From contig NZ_BCUX01000017.1 of the NCBI RefSeq assembly GCF_001591445.1, positions 1-64,000 of the forward strand: a DNA stretch of 64,000 nt, given 5' to 3'. Both the position numbers and the translations under genes were made by a program. Shown here piece by piece: positions 37,016 to 44,669 of the stretch. Source of the DNA: Neobacillus drentensis NBRC 102427. Lineage in GTDB: Bacteria > Bacillota > Bacilli > Bacillales > Cytobacillaceae. The notes beneath the pieces were generated by a model. It worked only from the letters and a program-made list of their open reading frames with translations. It made no database searches and had not been told where the DNA came from. How positions within the stretch are numbered: the stretch's first letter is position 1; every line of letters starts with the position of its first letter.

Positions 37016-37040
37016 GCTCAGAAGCTAATTCTGAGCTTTT
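37016..37040 (+). terminator. Terminator of the pirin-doxX operon
   Basis: GCTCAGA and TCTGAGC form a stem with AGCTAAT loop-side bases, followed by TTTTG. It lies 49 bp after doxX. Confidence 0.75.
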
Positions 37041-37112
37041 GTTGTGATACCATCATAAAGCATTTCTATACTGGTTAAAGGGTCTTTGTATGGGACAGGC
37101 AGCGACATTCTT

Positions 37113-37240
37113 TATTCAGCTAACCTGGCCCGATAGTCGAATAAGAAAAAGAAGACCAGCTATTCAGAAATAATGTTTCTTCTTTTTAAAAAACTTATAG
37201 AAATGCAACCGTTACTTTAAGTGTAATCGTTCAAAAAATC
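37113..37240 (-). repeat. Dispersed repeat, copy 16, at a gene 3' end
   Basis: TATTCAGCTAACCTGGCCCGA, GTCGAATAAGAAAAAG, AATGCAACCGTTACTTTAAG and TGTAATCGTTCAAAAAATC follow the family order with an enlarged middle. It ends 2 bp before the stop of the BstA-like gene. Confidence 0.7.
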
Positions 37241-37242
37241 CT

Positions 37243-37761
37243 TTACCAACCCTTACCATTACACAAGGAAGTAATATGTGCAAGATGATGTCTACCATGC
37301 CAAGCATAAATTCCTATATTTTTACCTACTGAAACTTCACCTGAATCTGGATGGATGAATGTCTTTTCCATATCAGGAGGAGTTAGATTACGTAAAAGAT
37401 TGGTCCAGCGTTTGTGTAATGTTTCGAGAAGTATAAGTGAAGTATCAATTGGCAAGTTATAATCAGATAGTTCCGCCCATTTCGTTTCGTCATATGGCTT
37501 AATTACAGGATTTTCTTCCGTAAGAGCCAATTTAAAACGAACGTAGGCATTCATATGACTATCTGCAAGATGATGTATTACTTGTCGAACAGTCCACCCA
37601 CCAGAACGATAAGCTGTATCAAGCTGTTCATTATCTAAGTCTTTTACAACATCTCGTAATGATCTTGGTAATTCTTCAATCTCATTTATCCAAACACTTG
37701 TAACACTGCTAGTAATTTCATCATTAAATTGAAAAGTGCCAATTGGGTATTTCCTATCCAT
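37243..37761 (-). CDS. bstA: BstA/YfiT-like bacillithiol transferase (DinB fold)
   Basis: The 172-residue protein has the DinB/YfiT four-helix metal-binding signature: first His set in [20 protein letters not shown], and second in [15 protein letters not shown]. Length and sequence fit B. subtilis YfiT/BstA, which conjugates bacillithiol to electrophiles. It links well with the redox and quinone genes nearby. A dispersed repeat directly follows it. Confidence 0.85.
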   Translation of the reverse strand: MDRKYPIGTFQFNDEITSSVTSVWINEIEELPRSLRDVVKDLDNEQLDTAYRSGGWTVRQVIHHLADSHMNAYVRFKLALTEENPVIKPYDETKWAELSDYNLPIDTSLILLETLHKRWTNLLRNLTPPDMEKTFIHPDSGEVSVGKNIGIYAWHGRHHLAHITSLCNGKGW

Positions 37762-37870
37762 CTACTATTCCCCCTAAAAATTCCTTGGTTTTTGTAGCTA
37801 ACTAAATCAATCGTTTAAAAAATGTAATTCTACATCAATTTCTCTAATTCCTTTACACCTTAAATATTAT

Positions 37871-37932
37871 TCACCCATCCTGCCCTTTAGCTCAACAAGA
37901 AAGCAATGCCCCTGTTCTAGGGCATCAGACCT
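37871..37932 (-). repeat. Dispersed repeat, partial copy 17 (last one toward the right)
   Basis: CCATCCTGCCCTTTAGCTCAA, CAAGAAAGCAATGCCCC and TTCTAGGGCATCAGACC resemble the left half with a different hairpin (ATGCCCCTGTTCTAGGGCAT). No copy was found between this point and the right end of the window. Confidence 0.55.
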
Positions 37933-37941
37933 CACTTGAAT

Positions 37942-37980
37942 GAAAAAGAGAGGCATTCTTATTAAAAGAATGACCTCTCC
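37942..37980 (-). terminator. Terminator of the PBP gene
   Basis: GAGAGG-CATTCTT at 37948-37960 pairs with AAGAATGACCTCTC at 37967-37980. On the minus strand it runs into CTTTTTC. It lies 55 bp after the PBP stop. Confidence 0.8.
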
Positions 37981-38034
37981 CGGGAATTTATTTATCGTAT
38001 TTTCTACTTTTTTCAATGAGGTACTTCCAGTTTC

Positions 38035-40248
38035 TCAATGATCCTTCTTTTTCCCTTTTCCTTTTCCTTTTCCTTTTCCTTTTGCCTTTCCTTTGTTCTT
38101 TCCCTTCTCTTTCTGAAAATGCTTTTTCTCCTTACCTTTGTTTTTCTCTATTTTTGGAGATTTTTTTTCGTTGTTATATTTAGGAATAATCGGCACTTCC
38201 GCAGATCCAACGCCTTTTATATAAAGTTCATTTCTCACTCTGTAGACACTATTAGGCTGCTTGAAACTTGAGGAGTCAGTTCCAAAGGTTTGCATCATCG
38301 ATTTAAACATGTATTGAGCAATTTTCGTTGTATCACCAACCATGTAATTCCCTTGACCGTTTTGCTCATAACCAGTCCAGACCGCCATCGAGTATTGTGG
38401 TGTATAGCCAGCGAACCAGCTATCATTTGTTGCATTGGATGGGTATCCAAATTGAGCGATGGTTTTTTGATCAAAATTGGTTGTGCCTGTTTTCCCGGCC
38501 ACATCTAGTCCTGGTACGTTTGCATTTTTTCCAGTCCCGGCATCGACGACGGTGCGTAACATATCGGTTACCATATAGGCCGTGTAATCCTTCATCACAC
38601 GTTTCGGTTTCTCCGCAAAACCTACAACTTTACCATTAGCTAACACCACTTTCTGGACGAAATGTGGTTTGTTGAAGACCCCGCCATTTCCAAAAGCGCT
38701 GTAAGCTCCAGCCATTTGTAAAGGATTAACGGTATTGCTTCCGATCGCGTATGATTCATACACCTGATGGTTATGGAAAGTAATCCCGATATTTTCGGCA
38801 AAGGTTTTTGCCTTCTCCATTCCCACCGCTCTCATTGTGAGAAGAGCAGGAACATTGTAAGAGTATTGCAAGGCATTTCGTATCGTCATCATGCCATGAT
38901 TTTGACGGTCCCAGTTGGAAATCGATTGACCAGTTGAATATGTGGTCTTCTGATCATTAATTAAATGGGCTGTCGACCATTTTAACTGTTCAATTGCAGG
39001 ACCATAATCAAAAATCGGCTTAAAGGAGCTGCCCGGTTGACGTTTCATATCGATGGCAAAGTTGTTCCCCATGAAATCGGCTTTAAAATCGTTCCGCCCA
39101 CTTCCTATCGCCCTTACTTCTCCTGTTTTTGTATCCAAGAAAACGAAAGCCCCCTGAAACCCAGAATCAGGATAGGCAATGATTTCATTGGTTCCCAGCA
39201 TTTTGTCCGCATAATCCTGTGCTTTCGGGTCCAAGGTTGTATAGATAGATAATCCATCTTTGCTGATGTCTACACCCTTGAGTTTTCCCTTAACCTCTTT
39301 CACAGCTGCATCCAAAAATGCTTCATATGGCATACTTTGTTGATTCTTTTTCGGCACAATTCCCTCTGTAACTGGAACCTTTGCTGCTTCCTTCATTTGT
39401 TTTTCTGAAATATACCCGTGTCTATTCATCAAAGTTAAGACAATATTTCTGCGTTTGGTCGCCTCTTCTTTGTTTTCTGGTTTGGAGGGGTCATAATTAT
39501 TCGGACTCTGGGGCAGTCCCGCTAACATGGCTGCCTGGGCAAGTGTCATCTTTTTCAACTCATTTTCTTCAAGTCCATAGTAATTCTTCGCTGCGGCCGC
39601 CACCCCGTAAGAGCGGTTGCCGAGGTAGATTTTGTTCAAATACATCATTAATATCTCATGTTTGGAATACTCTTGTTCCAGCTGATACGCTAATTTCCAT
39701 TCTTGCACTTTTCGTTTAATTGTTTTCTCAGGAGTTAAAAATGAGTTTTTGATCACTTGCTGTGTAATGGTACTGCCGCCCTGTGATCCAAAATCTTCGG
39801 TTACGTTTACGAATATCGCTTTTGCCGTCCTTTTTATGTCAATGCCCTCATGTTCATAAAAACGGGAATCTTCCGTTGCAATAAACGCATTTTCCAATAC
39901 TCTTGGAACTTGTTTATAGGAAATTTTTGTCCGCTTTTCCTTCCCGTATTCATAGAGGAAGCTTCCGTTTTTATCATAAAACTTCGTTGAAAGCGGATCT
40001 GCCAGTTTAGAAGAATCTAAATTGGGGACATCCTTAATCATGGAGGCGAACGTGATTGCTCCTGCTCCTGTTGTAACAAGGCCAAGGACCAAACAGACGA
40101 TGATCACTTTTTTTATGAAAGACCCTTTTTTAGGCGAGCTTTTACTTTTTTGTTGATTCTGTCTTGTTTTTTCCGCTTGTTTTCGTTCCTCGCGAGATTT
40201 ATATGTTTCTTCTGTCATTCCTCTTCTCTCCCATGCTTGTTTACTCAA
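38035..40248 (-). CDS. Class A penicillin-binding protein (PBP1A/PonA-like) with Gly-Lys tail
   Basis: The 737-residue protein has a basic cytoplasmic head, one membrane helix (about 48-68), a GT51 transglycosylase domain (IATEDSRFYEHEGIDIKRTA, GGSTITQQVIKNSF, YGVAAAAKNYYG) and a transpeptidase domain with SxxK (PGSSFKPIFDYG), SxN (QYSYNVPAL) and KTG (DVAGKTGTTNFD). It builds and crosslinks peptidoglycan at the outer membrane face. The C-terminal tail is Lys/Gly-rich (repeats of KGKG), encoded by a hexanucleotide run that could vary in length. RBS and start at 40248 fit. It has its own terminator. Confidence 0.9.
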   Translation of the reverse strand: MSKQAWERRGMTEETYKSREERKQAEKTRQNQQKSKSSPKKGSFIKKVIIVCLVLGLVTTGAGAITFASMIKDVPNLDSSKLADPLSTKFYDKNGSFLYEYGKEKRTKISYKQVPRVLENAFIATEDSRFYEHEGIDIKRTAKAIFVNVTEDFGSQGGSTITQQVIKNSFLTPEKTIKRKVQEWKLAYQLEQEYSKHEILMMYLNKIYLGNRSYGVAAAAKNYYGLEENELKKMTLAQAAMLAGLPQSPNNYDPSKPENKEEATKRRNIVLTLMNRHGYISEKQMKEAAKVPVTEGIVPKKNQQSMPYEAFLDAAVKEVKGKLKGVDISKDGLSIYTTLDPKAQDYADKMLGTNEIIAYPDSGFQGAFVFLDTKTGEVRAIGSGRNDFKADFMGNNFAIDMKRQPGSSFKPIFDYGPAIEQLKWSTAHLINDQKTTYSTGQSISNWDRQNHGMMTIRNALQYSYNVPALLTMRAVGMEKAKTFAENIGITFHNHQVYESYAIGSNTVNPLQMAGAYSAFGNGGVFNKPHFVQKVVLANGKVVGFAEKPKRVMKDYTAYMVTDMLRTVVDAGTGKNANVPGLDVAGKTGTTNFDQKTIAQFGYPSNATNDSWFAGYTPQYSMAVWTGYEQNGQGNYMVGDTTKIAQYMFKSMMQTFGTDSSSFKQPNSVYRVRNELYIKGVGSAEVPIIPKYNNEKKSPKIEKNKGKEKKHFQKEKGKNKGKAKGKGKGKGKGKKKDH

Positions 40249-40366
40249 AGTTGATTCAAATCAAAAAAAAGGAAGTATGACTCTCCCTGCTTAACTTTAT
40301 ATACATTCGTAAAGTATCTTCCGTTTGTGAGGGAAATGAATAAATTCTCCGTCCCAATGGTACGCA

Positions 40367-40397
40367 GAAAAAGCCAACATCACTAATGATGCTGACT
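40367..40397 (-). terminator. Terminator of the TauE/SafE gene
   Basis: On the minus strand AGTCAGCATCA pairs fully with TGATGTTGGCT across a TTAG loop and is followed by TTTTTC. It lies 42 bp past the stop codon. Confidence 0.85.
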
Positions 40398-40438
40398 TTC
40401 TCTCTTAAAATAACATTTTAGGTTTATCACCAAAAATC

Positions 40439-41203
40439 CTAAATTAGCTTGAGTCCACTTACAAAGATCAATACAGCAACAATCGTTCGCAGCGGTCTAG
40501 TCGGGACCTTAGCAGAAATGCTGCTGCCGACCAATACGCCTGGAATGGAACCCAAAAGTAAATTACCAACTAGCATATAGTTCACATTCCCATAAGAAAT
40601 GTGGAGCAATCCTGCCACGGTTACCAAAAGAAACGCATGAGTAATATCCGTTCCAACCATCTCTGATGTCTTCATTTGGTACAGATAAATCATTGCCACA
40701 GCGAACAATGAACCTGACCCTAAGGATGTGAGCCCGACGATAAATCCAAAAAGGCAGCCAATAAAAATCGTAAGCAGCTTCTTTTCTTTCAAAGGCTTTA
40801 ATTGCCAACGATTCGGTCTTAATTTCTTTTCCACAAACGTTCTGATAATAATCGCGAGGGAAACAAATATCAAGATGTATCCAAGGGAATGCCTAATAAT
40901 TTGTTCTTGATTATGGTAAGAAGCTTCAAAATAATGGAGGGAACCAATCGCAACCACCGCACTCGGAATACTTCCTAACGCTAATAACTTCACCATCTGA
41001 TAATTGACTGTTTTTTGTCTCCAATGTTGAAAAAGTCCGAAGAATTTCGTAATGGAGTTATAGACAAGGTCTGTACCAACAGCAATGGAAGGATTCACCC
41101 CGATGAGAATTAATACAGGGGTTAGCAGTGCTGCACCTCCCACTCCAGTCAAGCCTACCAAAAAACCTACAAATAAGCCCATCAATGTAATCCCTATACT
41201 CAT
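40439..41203 (-). CDS. TauE/SafE family sulfite/anion exporter
   Basis: From the ATG at 41203 (AGGACGTGCAGAT upstream) the product is 254 residues with about eight helices in two repeats. Each repeat has a characteristic Gly-rich turn: GFLVGLTGVGGAALLTPVLI in the first half and GCLFGFIVGLTSLGSGSLFA in the second. TauE/SafE proteins export sulfite, sulfoacetate or related organic anions; the substrate here is unknown. It is monocistronic with its own terminator. Confidence 0.85.
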   Translation of the reverse strand: MSIGITLMGLFVGFLVGLTGVGGAALLTPVLILIGVNPSIAVGTDLVYNSITKFFGLFQHWRQKTVNYQMVKLLALGSIPSAVVAIGSLHYFEASYHNQEQIIRHSLGYILIFVSLAIIIRTFVEKKLRPNRWQLKPLKEKKLLTIFIGCLFGFIVGLTSLGSGSLFAVAMIYLYQMKTSEMVGTDITHAFLLVTVAGLLHISYGNVNYMLVGNLLLGSIPGVLVGSSISAKVPTRPLRTIVAVLIFVSGLKLI

Positions 41204-41323
41204 ATCTGCACGTCCTATCAATTCCAAGTATTTATATAGGATTATATACATTTATTTAAATCTTGTAAATAACTAAATATTTATTAGATTCTGAGAGTTT
41301 ATTACAGATTATTTTCATCATTG

Positions 41324-41360
41324 AAAAAAAGAAGGAGTCCACGTTTCCGTGGTCTCCTTC
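41324..41360 (-). terminator. Terminator of the 190 aa gene
   Basis: On the minus strand GAAGGAGACCACG pairs with CGTGGACTCCTTC across a GAAA loop and is followed by seven T. It lies 37 bp past the stop at 41397. Confidence 0.88.
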
Positions 41361-41396
41361 CAATATGCTTTAATATTCATTAAATCGGCTATGTCT

Positions 41397-41969
41397 TTAG
41401 CGAATTTCCCTTTTCAAAGAGCCTTTGATCAGCTTGATCTCTCCATTTTTAGGAATTAATTCGCTGATGTTTTCATATTTTTGTTCCCTTTTTGAATGAT
41501 TTAATTCCTCGACTACATATTCCTTATAGGAGCAGCAAAAGAGTTTACGGGCAACTTTTCCTTTTTCACCAATAAAATTAAACCAACCTTGCCCAACATA
41601 AAAAGGATTCGTTAGTATTCTATCAATTACATACGATATACGCTCATTTTCTTCCCCTGGATTAAATTTTGTTTTAGCAGAAAGAGCCACGATAAAATAG
41701 TTTTTAAACCGATCAAATTCTAGTAATTGAAGATGATACTTCTCACGCTGCTTTTGATTGAAATCCCTAAAGACTGTTTTGATACTTTTTTCAACATCGA
41801 TTTCAAATTTACTTGCATCTTTCCAGGTCGTTAAACGGGAGTCAAAGATGGACAAAGTGAGGATATAATAGGCAGCATAATTTTTTGGATCATATACTTC
41901 ATCCACATGCTTATCATCTTCCGGTACAACAATGTAGTTTTTATAGTCAGCAAAGAAATTTTCAATCAT
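41397..41969 (-). CDS. Hypothetical protein, 190 aa
   Basis: This is a soluble protein with a mixed helix-strand pattern (MIENFFADYKNYIVVPEDDK, YILTLSIFDSRLTTWKDASK, CCSYKEYVVEELNHSKREQK) and two adjacent Cys near residue 145. AGAAGGTATACGTT precedes the ATG. The family is not recognised. It is monocistronic with a very good terminator. Confidence 0.6.
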   Translation of the reverse strand: MIENFFADYKNYIVVPEDDKHVDEVYDPKNYAAYYILTLSIFDSRLTTWKDASKFEIDVEKSIKTVFRDFNQKQREKYHLQLLEFDRFKNYFIVALSAKTKFNPGEENERISYVIDRILTNPFYVGQGWFNFIGEKGKVARKLFCCSYKEYVVEELNHSKREQKYENISELIPKNGEIKLIKGSLKREIR

Positions 41970-42382
41970 AACGTATACCTTCTTTCATAATTGATAGAAT
42001 GGATGATTAAAATAGCTTGACCAATTTCTAACTGCAGCTATTTGCAAGATGAAAAAACAGCCTGAGGTGTTCTACTCATTACTTTATAATAGAGCAGTTT
42101 TCTCGTAATCCGACAAATAACTTCTATGATCCACTGAATTTGTATATAATATATTCCATTTTATATTTCAAAAATCCTGCTTATTCTTCCAAAAATCCGC
42201 ATCTTTCACCGTAATTAATCAAAAAGTCCCATTTATGGATACCATTTGTCGTAACAGGTCTTTTGGCCGAGTAGGTGATCATTACGATGAGAGAAAAAGC
42301 TTACAGTTTTTTCCGTTTCTACTTTTTGAAAAAACGTCTCTATACTCTATGTAACCAAACTGTAAAACTAATCAACTTAACT
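41970..42382. other. Non-coding gap upstream of the SleB-like gene
   Basis: No coding sequence is visible in about 410 bp. The only noted signal is the sigma-G-like promoter directly following. Confidence 0.4.
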
Positions 42383-42414
42383 GTAATACTAATCTATTTT
42401 TTCCATTCATAGTA
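42383..42414 (+). promoter_or_regulatory. Possible sigma-G promoter
   Basis: GTAATA at 42383-42388, 19 nt, then CATAGTA at 42408-42414, resembles the forespore sigma-G pattern, although the -35 and spacer are imperfect. It lies 40 bp before the start codon of a spore cortex hydrolase-type gene, which agrees with forespore expression. Confidence 0.35.
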
Positions 42415-42454
42415 ATAGATTTAAACAAGGTAACGAACTAGGAGGACTAGAATC

Positions 42455-43051
42455 ATGAAAAAACTAATTTCCGTTTTTCTATTACTGGCTTCATTTTTAT
42501 TCGCTTCCCCCGCTTTTGCCTATCCGATTAAACAAGGGTACCCACTTTCGGAGAGTTTAAAGGAATATAAACAAGATTTAGAAGCTATCCATTCGCATCA
42601 TGATGGACTTAATCGGGTTTCTGTCCGTGAGAACGATGCTACTACAAAACCTTCTAATACTACTAGTAAATCCAAAAATGTAAAAATAAGGATCACAGAC
42701 ACTGAAATTGATCTGCTTTCTCGGTTAGTTCGAGCTGAGGCTGAGACGGAACCTTTTGAAGGAAAGATTGCGGTGGCATGTGTGGTGCTTAATAGAATTG
42801 AAAGTAAAAAATTCCCTAAAACGTTAAGAGAGGTGATTTATGCCCGAGGGCAATTTCAACCTGTTCAAAACGGGGAAATCAATAAGCCAGCCGATAAGGA
42901 ATCTATTAAGGCTGTGAGAGCCGCATTAACTGAACAACGCAACCTGGCACCGGGAGCTTTATTTTTCTATAATCCTGACATTGCTACCAGTCGTTGGCTC
43001 GATACAAGAACAACAACAATGGTCATTGGGCAGCATGTCTTTAAAAAATAA
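42455..43051 (+). CDS. Cell wall hydrolase, SleB/CwlJ family (Hydrolase_2)
   Basis: The 198-residue protein has a signal peptide (KKLISVFLLLASFLFASPAF, cleavage after AFA) and a C-terminal Hydrolase_2 domain. The catalytic Glu lies in DLLSRLVRAEAETEPFEGK, and the fold motifs VVLNRIESKKFPKTLREVIY, ARGQFQPVQNG and NPDIATSRW match SleB/CwlJ. Spore cortex lysis in germination is the usual job, but the protein lacks the peptidoglycan-binding domain of SleB. AGGAGGACTAGAATC precedes the ATG. Confidence 0.85.
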   Translation: MKKLISVFLLLASFLFASPAFAYPIKQGYPLSESLKEYKQDLEAIHSHHDGLNRVSVRENDATTKPSNTTSKSKNVKIRITDTEIDLLSRLVRAEAETEPFEGKIAVACVVLNRIESKKFPKTLREVIYARGQFQPVQNGEINKPADKESIKAVRAALTEQRNLAPGALFFYNPDIATSRWLDTRTTTMVIGQHVFKK

Positions 43052-43104
43052 GACGAGTTTAAGAAATTCACTAATAGACAAATCTTACTAAAGGAGTAAG
43101 AAAA

Positions 43105-43221
43105 TTGTCCATTAGAAGCTCCCTATTGAACAATAATCGCTAAAGGATCATGAGTTTTGTCCATTAGAAGCTCCCTATTGAACAATAATCACTAATGGAG
43201 CATGAGTTTTGTCCATTAGAA
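43105..43221. repeat. 52 bp tandem repeat, 2.2 units
   Basis: TTGTCCATTAGAAGCTCCCT followed by ATTGAACAATAATC starts at 43105 and again at 43157, and a third partial unit (TTGTCCATTAGAA) starts at 43209. The unit length is exactly 52 bp and the first two differ by few bases. It lies in the non-coding gap between the hydrolase gene and the RNA cluster. Confidence 0.85.
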
Positions 43222-43280
43222 ACAGCAAAAACAGCAAAGTTACGAAAACAGCCTAATAAAAACAAGGTGACTAACAAGAA

Positions 43281-43313
43281 TAAAGTCACATCCGATTATT
43301 GGATGTGACTTTA
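43281..43313 (-). terminator. Terminator of the stable-RNA transcript
   Basis: AAAGTCACATCC (43282-43293) and GGATGTGACTTT (43301-43312) form a perfect 12 bp stem with a 7 nt loop. The minus strand continues ATTCTTG, a weak T-run. It lies 34 bp after the SRP-like hairpin. Confidence 0.75.
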
Positions 43314-43346
43314 TGGTATGTTTGGCGTATTGTTTCGTCCTATGTA

Positions 43347-43423
43347 ATAGCCCACACAATTTCACTTGTTAGGGCTGCTGCGTTCCCGCCCTGACCCGTT
43401 TCCTAGTGTCCTTGTTGGACTAT
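43347..43423 (-). ncRNA. SRP-RNA-like S-domain hairpin
   Basis: On the minus strand the segment holds the SRP helix-8 signature: GUCAGG (43395-43390), a GCG stem arm, the tetraloop GGAA (43386-43383), the CGC arm, and AGCAGC (43379-43374). The arms differ from the B. subtilis scRNA UCC/GGA but pair equally, a compensatory change. Outer parts also pair: AUAGUCCA (43423-43416) with UGGGCUAU (43354-43347), and ACAA with UUGU. No Alu domain is present. It begins 2 nt after the degenerate tRNA-Asn and is followed by a terminator. It could be a second small SRP RNA or a relic of one. Confidence 0.65.
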
Positions 43424-43425
43424 AA

Positions 43426-43498
43426 CTCCGCAGGTAGGACTCGAACCTACGACCGATCCGGTTAACAGCCGATCGCTCTACCACTTAGCTACTGCGGA
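43426..43498 (-). tRNA. tRNA-Asn (GTT), degenerate
   Basis: The gene reads as an Asn tRNA with TCCGCAG/CTGCGGA acceptor arms, a GTAGG-TTCGAGT-CCTAC T arm and anticodon GTT. Compared with normal Bacillus tRNA-Asn it has one extra G in the anticodon stem (AACCGGAT instead of AACCGAT), breaking the 5 bp stem, and an A where C should close the D stem (GCTA/GAGC). No CCA is encoded. The combination suggests a tRNA pseudogene or an unusual isoform. Confidence 0.7.
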
Positions 43499-43550
43499 AA
43501 AAATTCTCACTTGATGATGAATCTATTTCAAGATGTTTTTTTGGTTTTAG

Positions 43551-43909
43551 TGGAAATGACGGGAGTTGAACCCGTGTGCAAAGATATTGGCACTTATACT
43601 TCTACGAGTGTAGTCAGTAGAATTGATTTCACTTACTTCTTTAGCCTACTGACAGGCGTTGAAGCAGCTAGTCTGGTTTGTCTCTTCCTTCATCCTCAGA
43701 CGGTGGAATTCGGCGTAGTCCACTTCATTTGAGTCCCTTACCCTACCACATGGACGATGGAGGGAGGAACCGCTATCGTCTGTTATTAAGCAGCGAAAGC
43801 GAAGTTGTTGTTTTGTTTGCCAGTTATAGGCTTTATCGTTTTTACGAGGACGAATCCCTCGACTCGCCATATAAGCTCAAACTATCCCTGTCGATACCAA
43901 GACATCCCC
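43551..43909 (-). ncRNA. ssrA: tmRNA (transfer-messenger RNA)
   Basis: The 359 nt RNA starts GGGGATGTCTTGGTATCGAC and ends GAACCCGT-type T arm with GTCATTTCCA, the tRNA-like domain; ends pair GGGGAUG with CAUUUCC. The internal tag frame lies at 43821-43783 (GGCAAACAAAAC...), encoding GKQNNNFAFAA followed by two TAA codons. It tags incomplete proteins for degradation and frees stalled ribosomes with SmpB. An encoded CCA is absent. It lies 9 nt after the tRNA-Ser gene's 3' end on the same strand. Confidence 0.95.
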
Positions 43910-43918
43910 ATAATATAA

Positions 43919-44009
43919 TGGCAGAGAAGAAGGGATTTGAACCCTCGCGCCGGTTACCCGACCTACACCCTTAGCAGGGGCGCCTCTTCAGCCTCTTGAG
44001 TACTTCTCT
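43919..44009 (-). tRNA. tRNA-Ser (GCT)
   Basis: The 91 nt gene has acceptor arms AGAGAAG/CTTCTCT, discriminator G and encoded CCA, a long variable arm (GTAGGTCGGGTAACCGGCGC region), T loop TTCAAAT and anticodon loop CTGCTAA, giving anticodon GCT for AGC/AGU serine codons. It is intact and probably begins the transcript that continues into tmRNA. Confidence 0.95.
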
Positions 44010-44223
44010 GTAATAAAAGCTTACGCGTAAGTTTCCGTTAAGAACTTACAAGAGAAATATATCATGTCTGCTAAATGGAAGATAGCTGTAAAATTTGGTA
44101 GTTCAAAAGCCCTAGAAAACCTTGGGGATTTTTATGGTATGATAATCCATATAGATGTTAACCAAATTATTATTATAGTTTACTTTTAAAATCAAAAGGA
44201 GTAAACAAACTGGGGGGAGCATT

Positions 44224-44640
44224 ATGTATAAATTGCGAGGTCATCATCTTTTTTGCCTTCTAGGCTATCGGGGAATGGGCTATTCCCAAGAATACGTCGA
44301 AAATATGACGCTTTTGCATCAAACCTTGAGAAACAACCCAAAAACGTTGATTCTACTTGTCAAGGGACCAGATCAGTTGTGTGAAAAGTTCCCTAATTCA
44401 GGTGAATACCATTGCCAAGACAACCATATCTATGAAAGAGATGCCGTTATTTTAGACAAAATGAATCTTAAAATCGGACAAATTCTTAAATGGGAGGATA
44501 TTGAATCCCGTATCCGAAAACATGTCATCCCTTCCGATATTCAAGTTATTTGTGAAACTTGTTCTTGGCGTTCTTACGGGGTTTGTGAGGAAGGTATTCG
44601 CGAGATTCATAATGGGAAGGGCTTAAGAAAAGTTCAATAA
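44224..44640 (+). CDS. DUF1284 protein, possible Fe-S protein
   Basis: The 138-residue protein begins MYKLRGHHLFCLLGYRGMGY, the DUF1284 signature with a RGHHxxC motif, and has further Cys at KFPNSGEYHCQDN and IQVICETCSWRSYGVCEEG (CxxC...C). The Cys set suggests iron-sulfur binding. The role is unknown. A GGGGGGAGC ribosome site precedes the ATG. It is a single + strand gene between the RNA cluster and the macrodomain gene. Confidence 0.8.
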   Translation: MYKLRGHHLFCLLGYRGMGYSQEYVENMTLLHQTLRNNPKTLILLVKGPDQLCEKFPNSGEYHCQDNHIYERDAVILDKMNLKIGQILKWEDIESRIRKHVIPSDIQVICETCSWRSYGVCEEGIREIHNGKGLRKVQ

Positions 44641-44669
44641 GCCCCATCTATTAAACAATTTTTTGTCAT

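Noticed and set aside
38038-38271. Open frame on the + strand rich in Phe/Ser/Leu
   Set aside because: It is the antisense of the Lys/Gly-coding tail of the PBP gene; the repetitive codons create it.
43105-43221. Possible CRISPR array
   Set aside because: The 52 bp units are direct tandem copies without unique spacers and no cas genes are present.
43646-43870. Open frame of 74 codons on the minus strand
   Set aside because: It lies entirely within tmRNA and has no ribosome site; the sequence is explained by the RNA gene.
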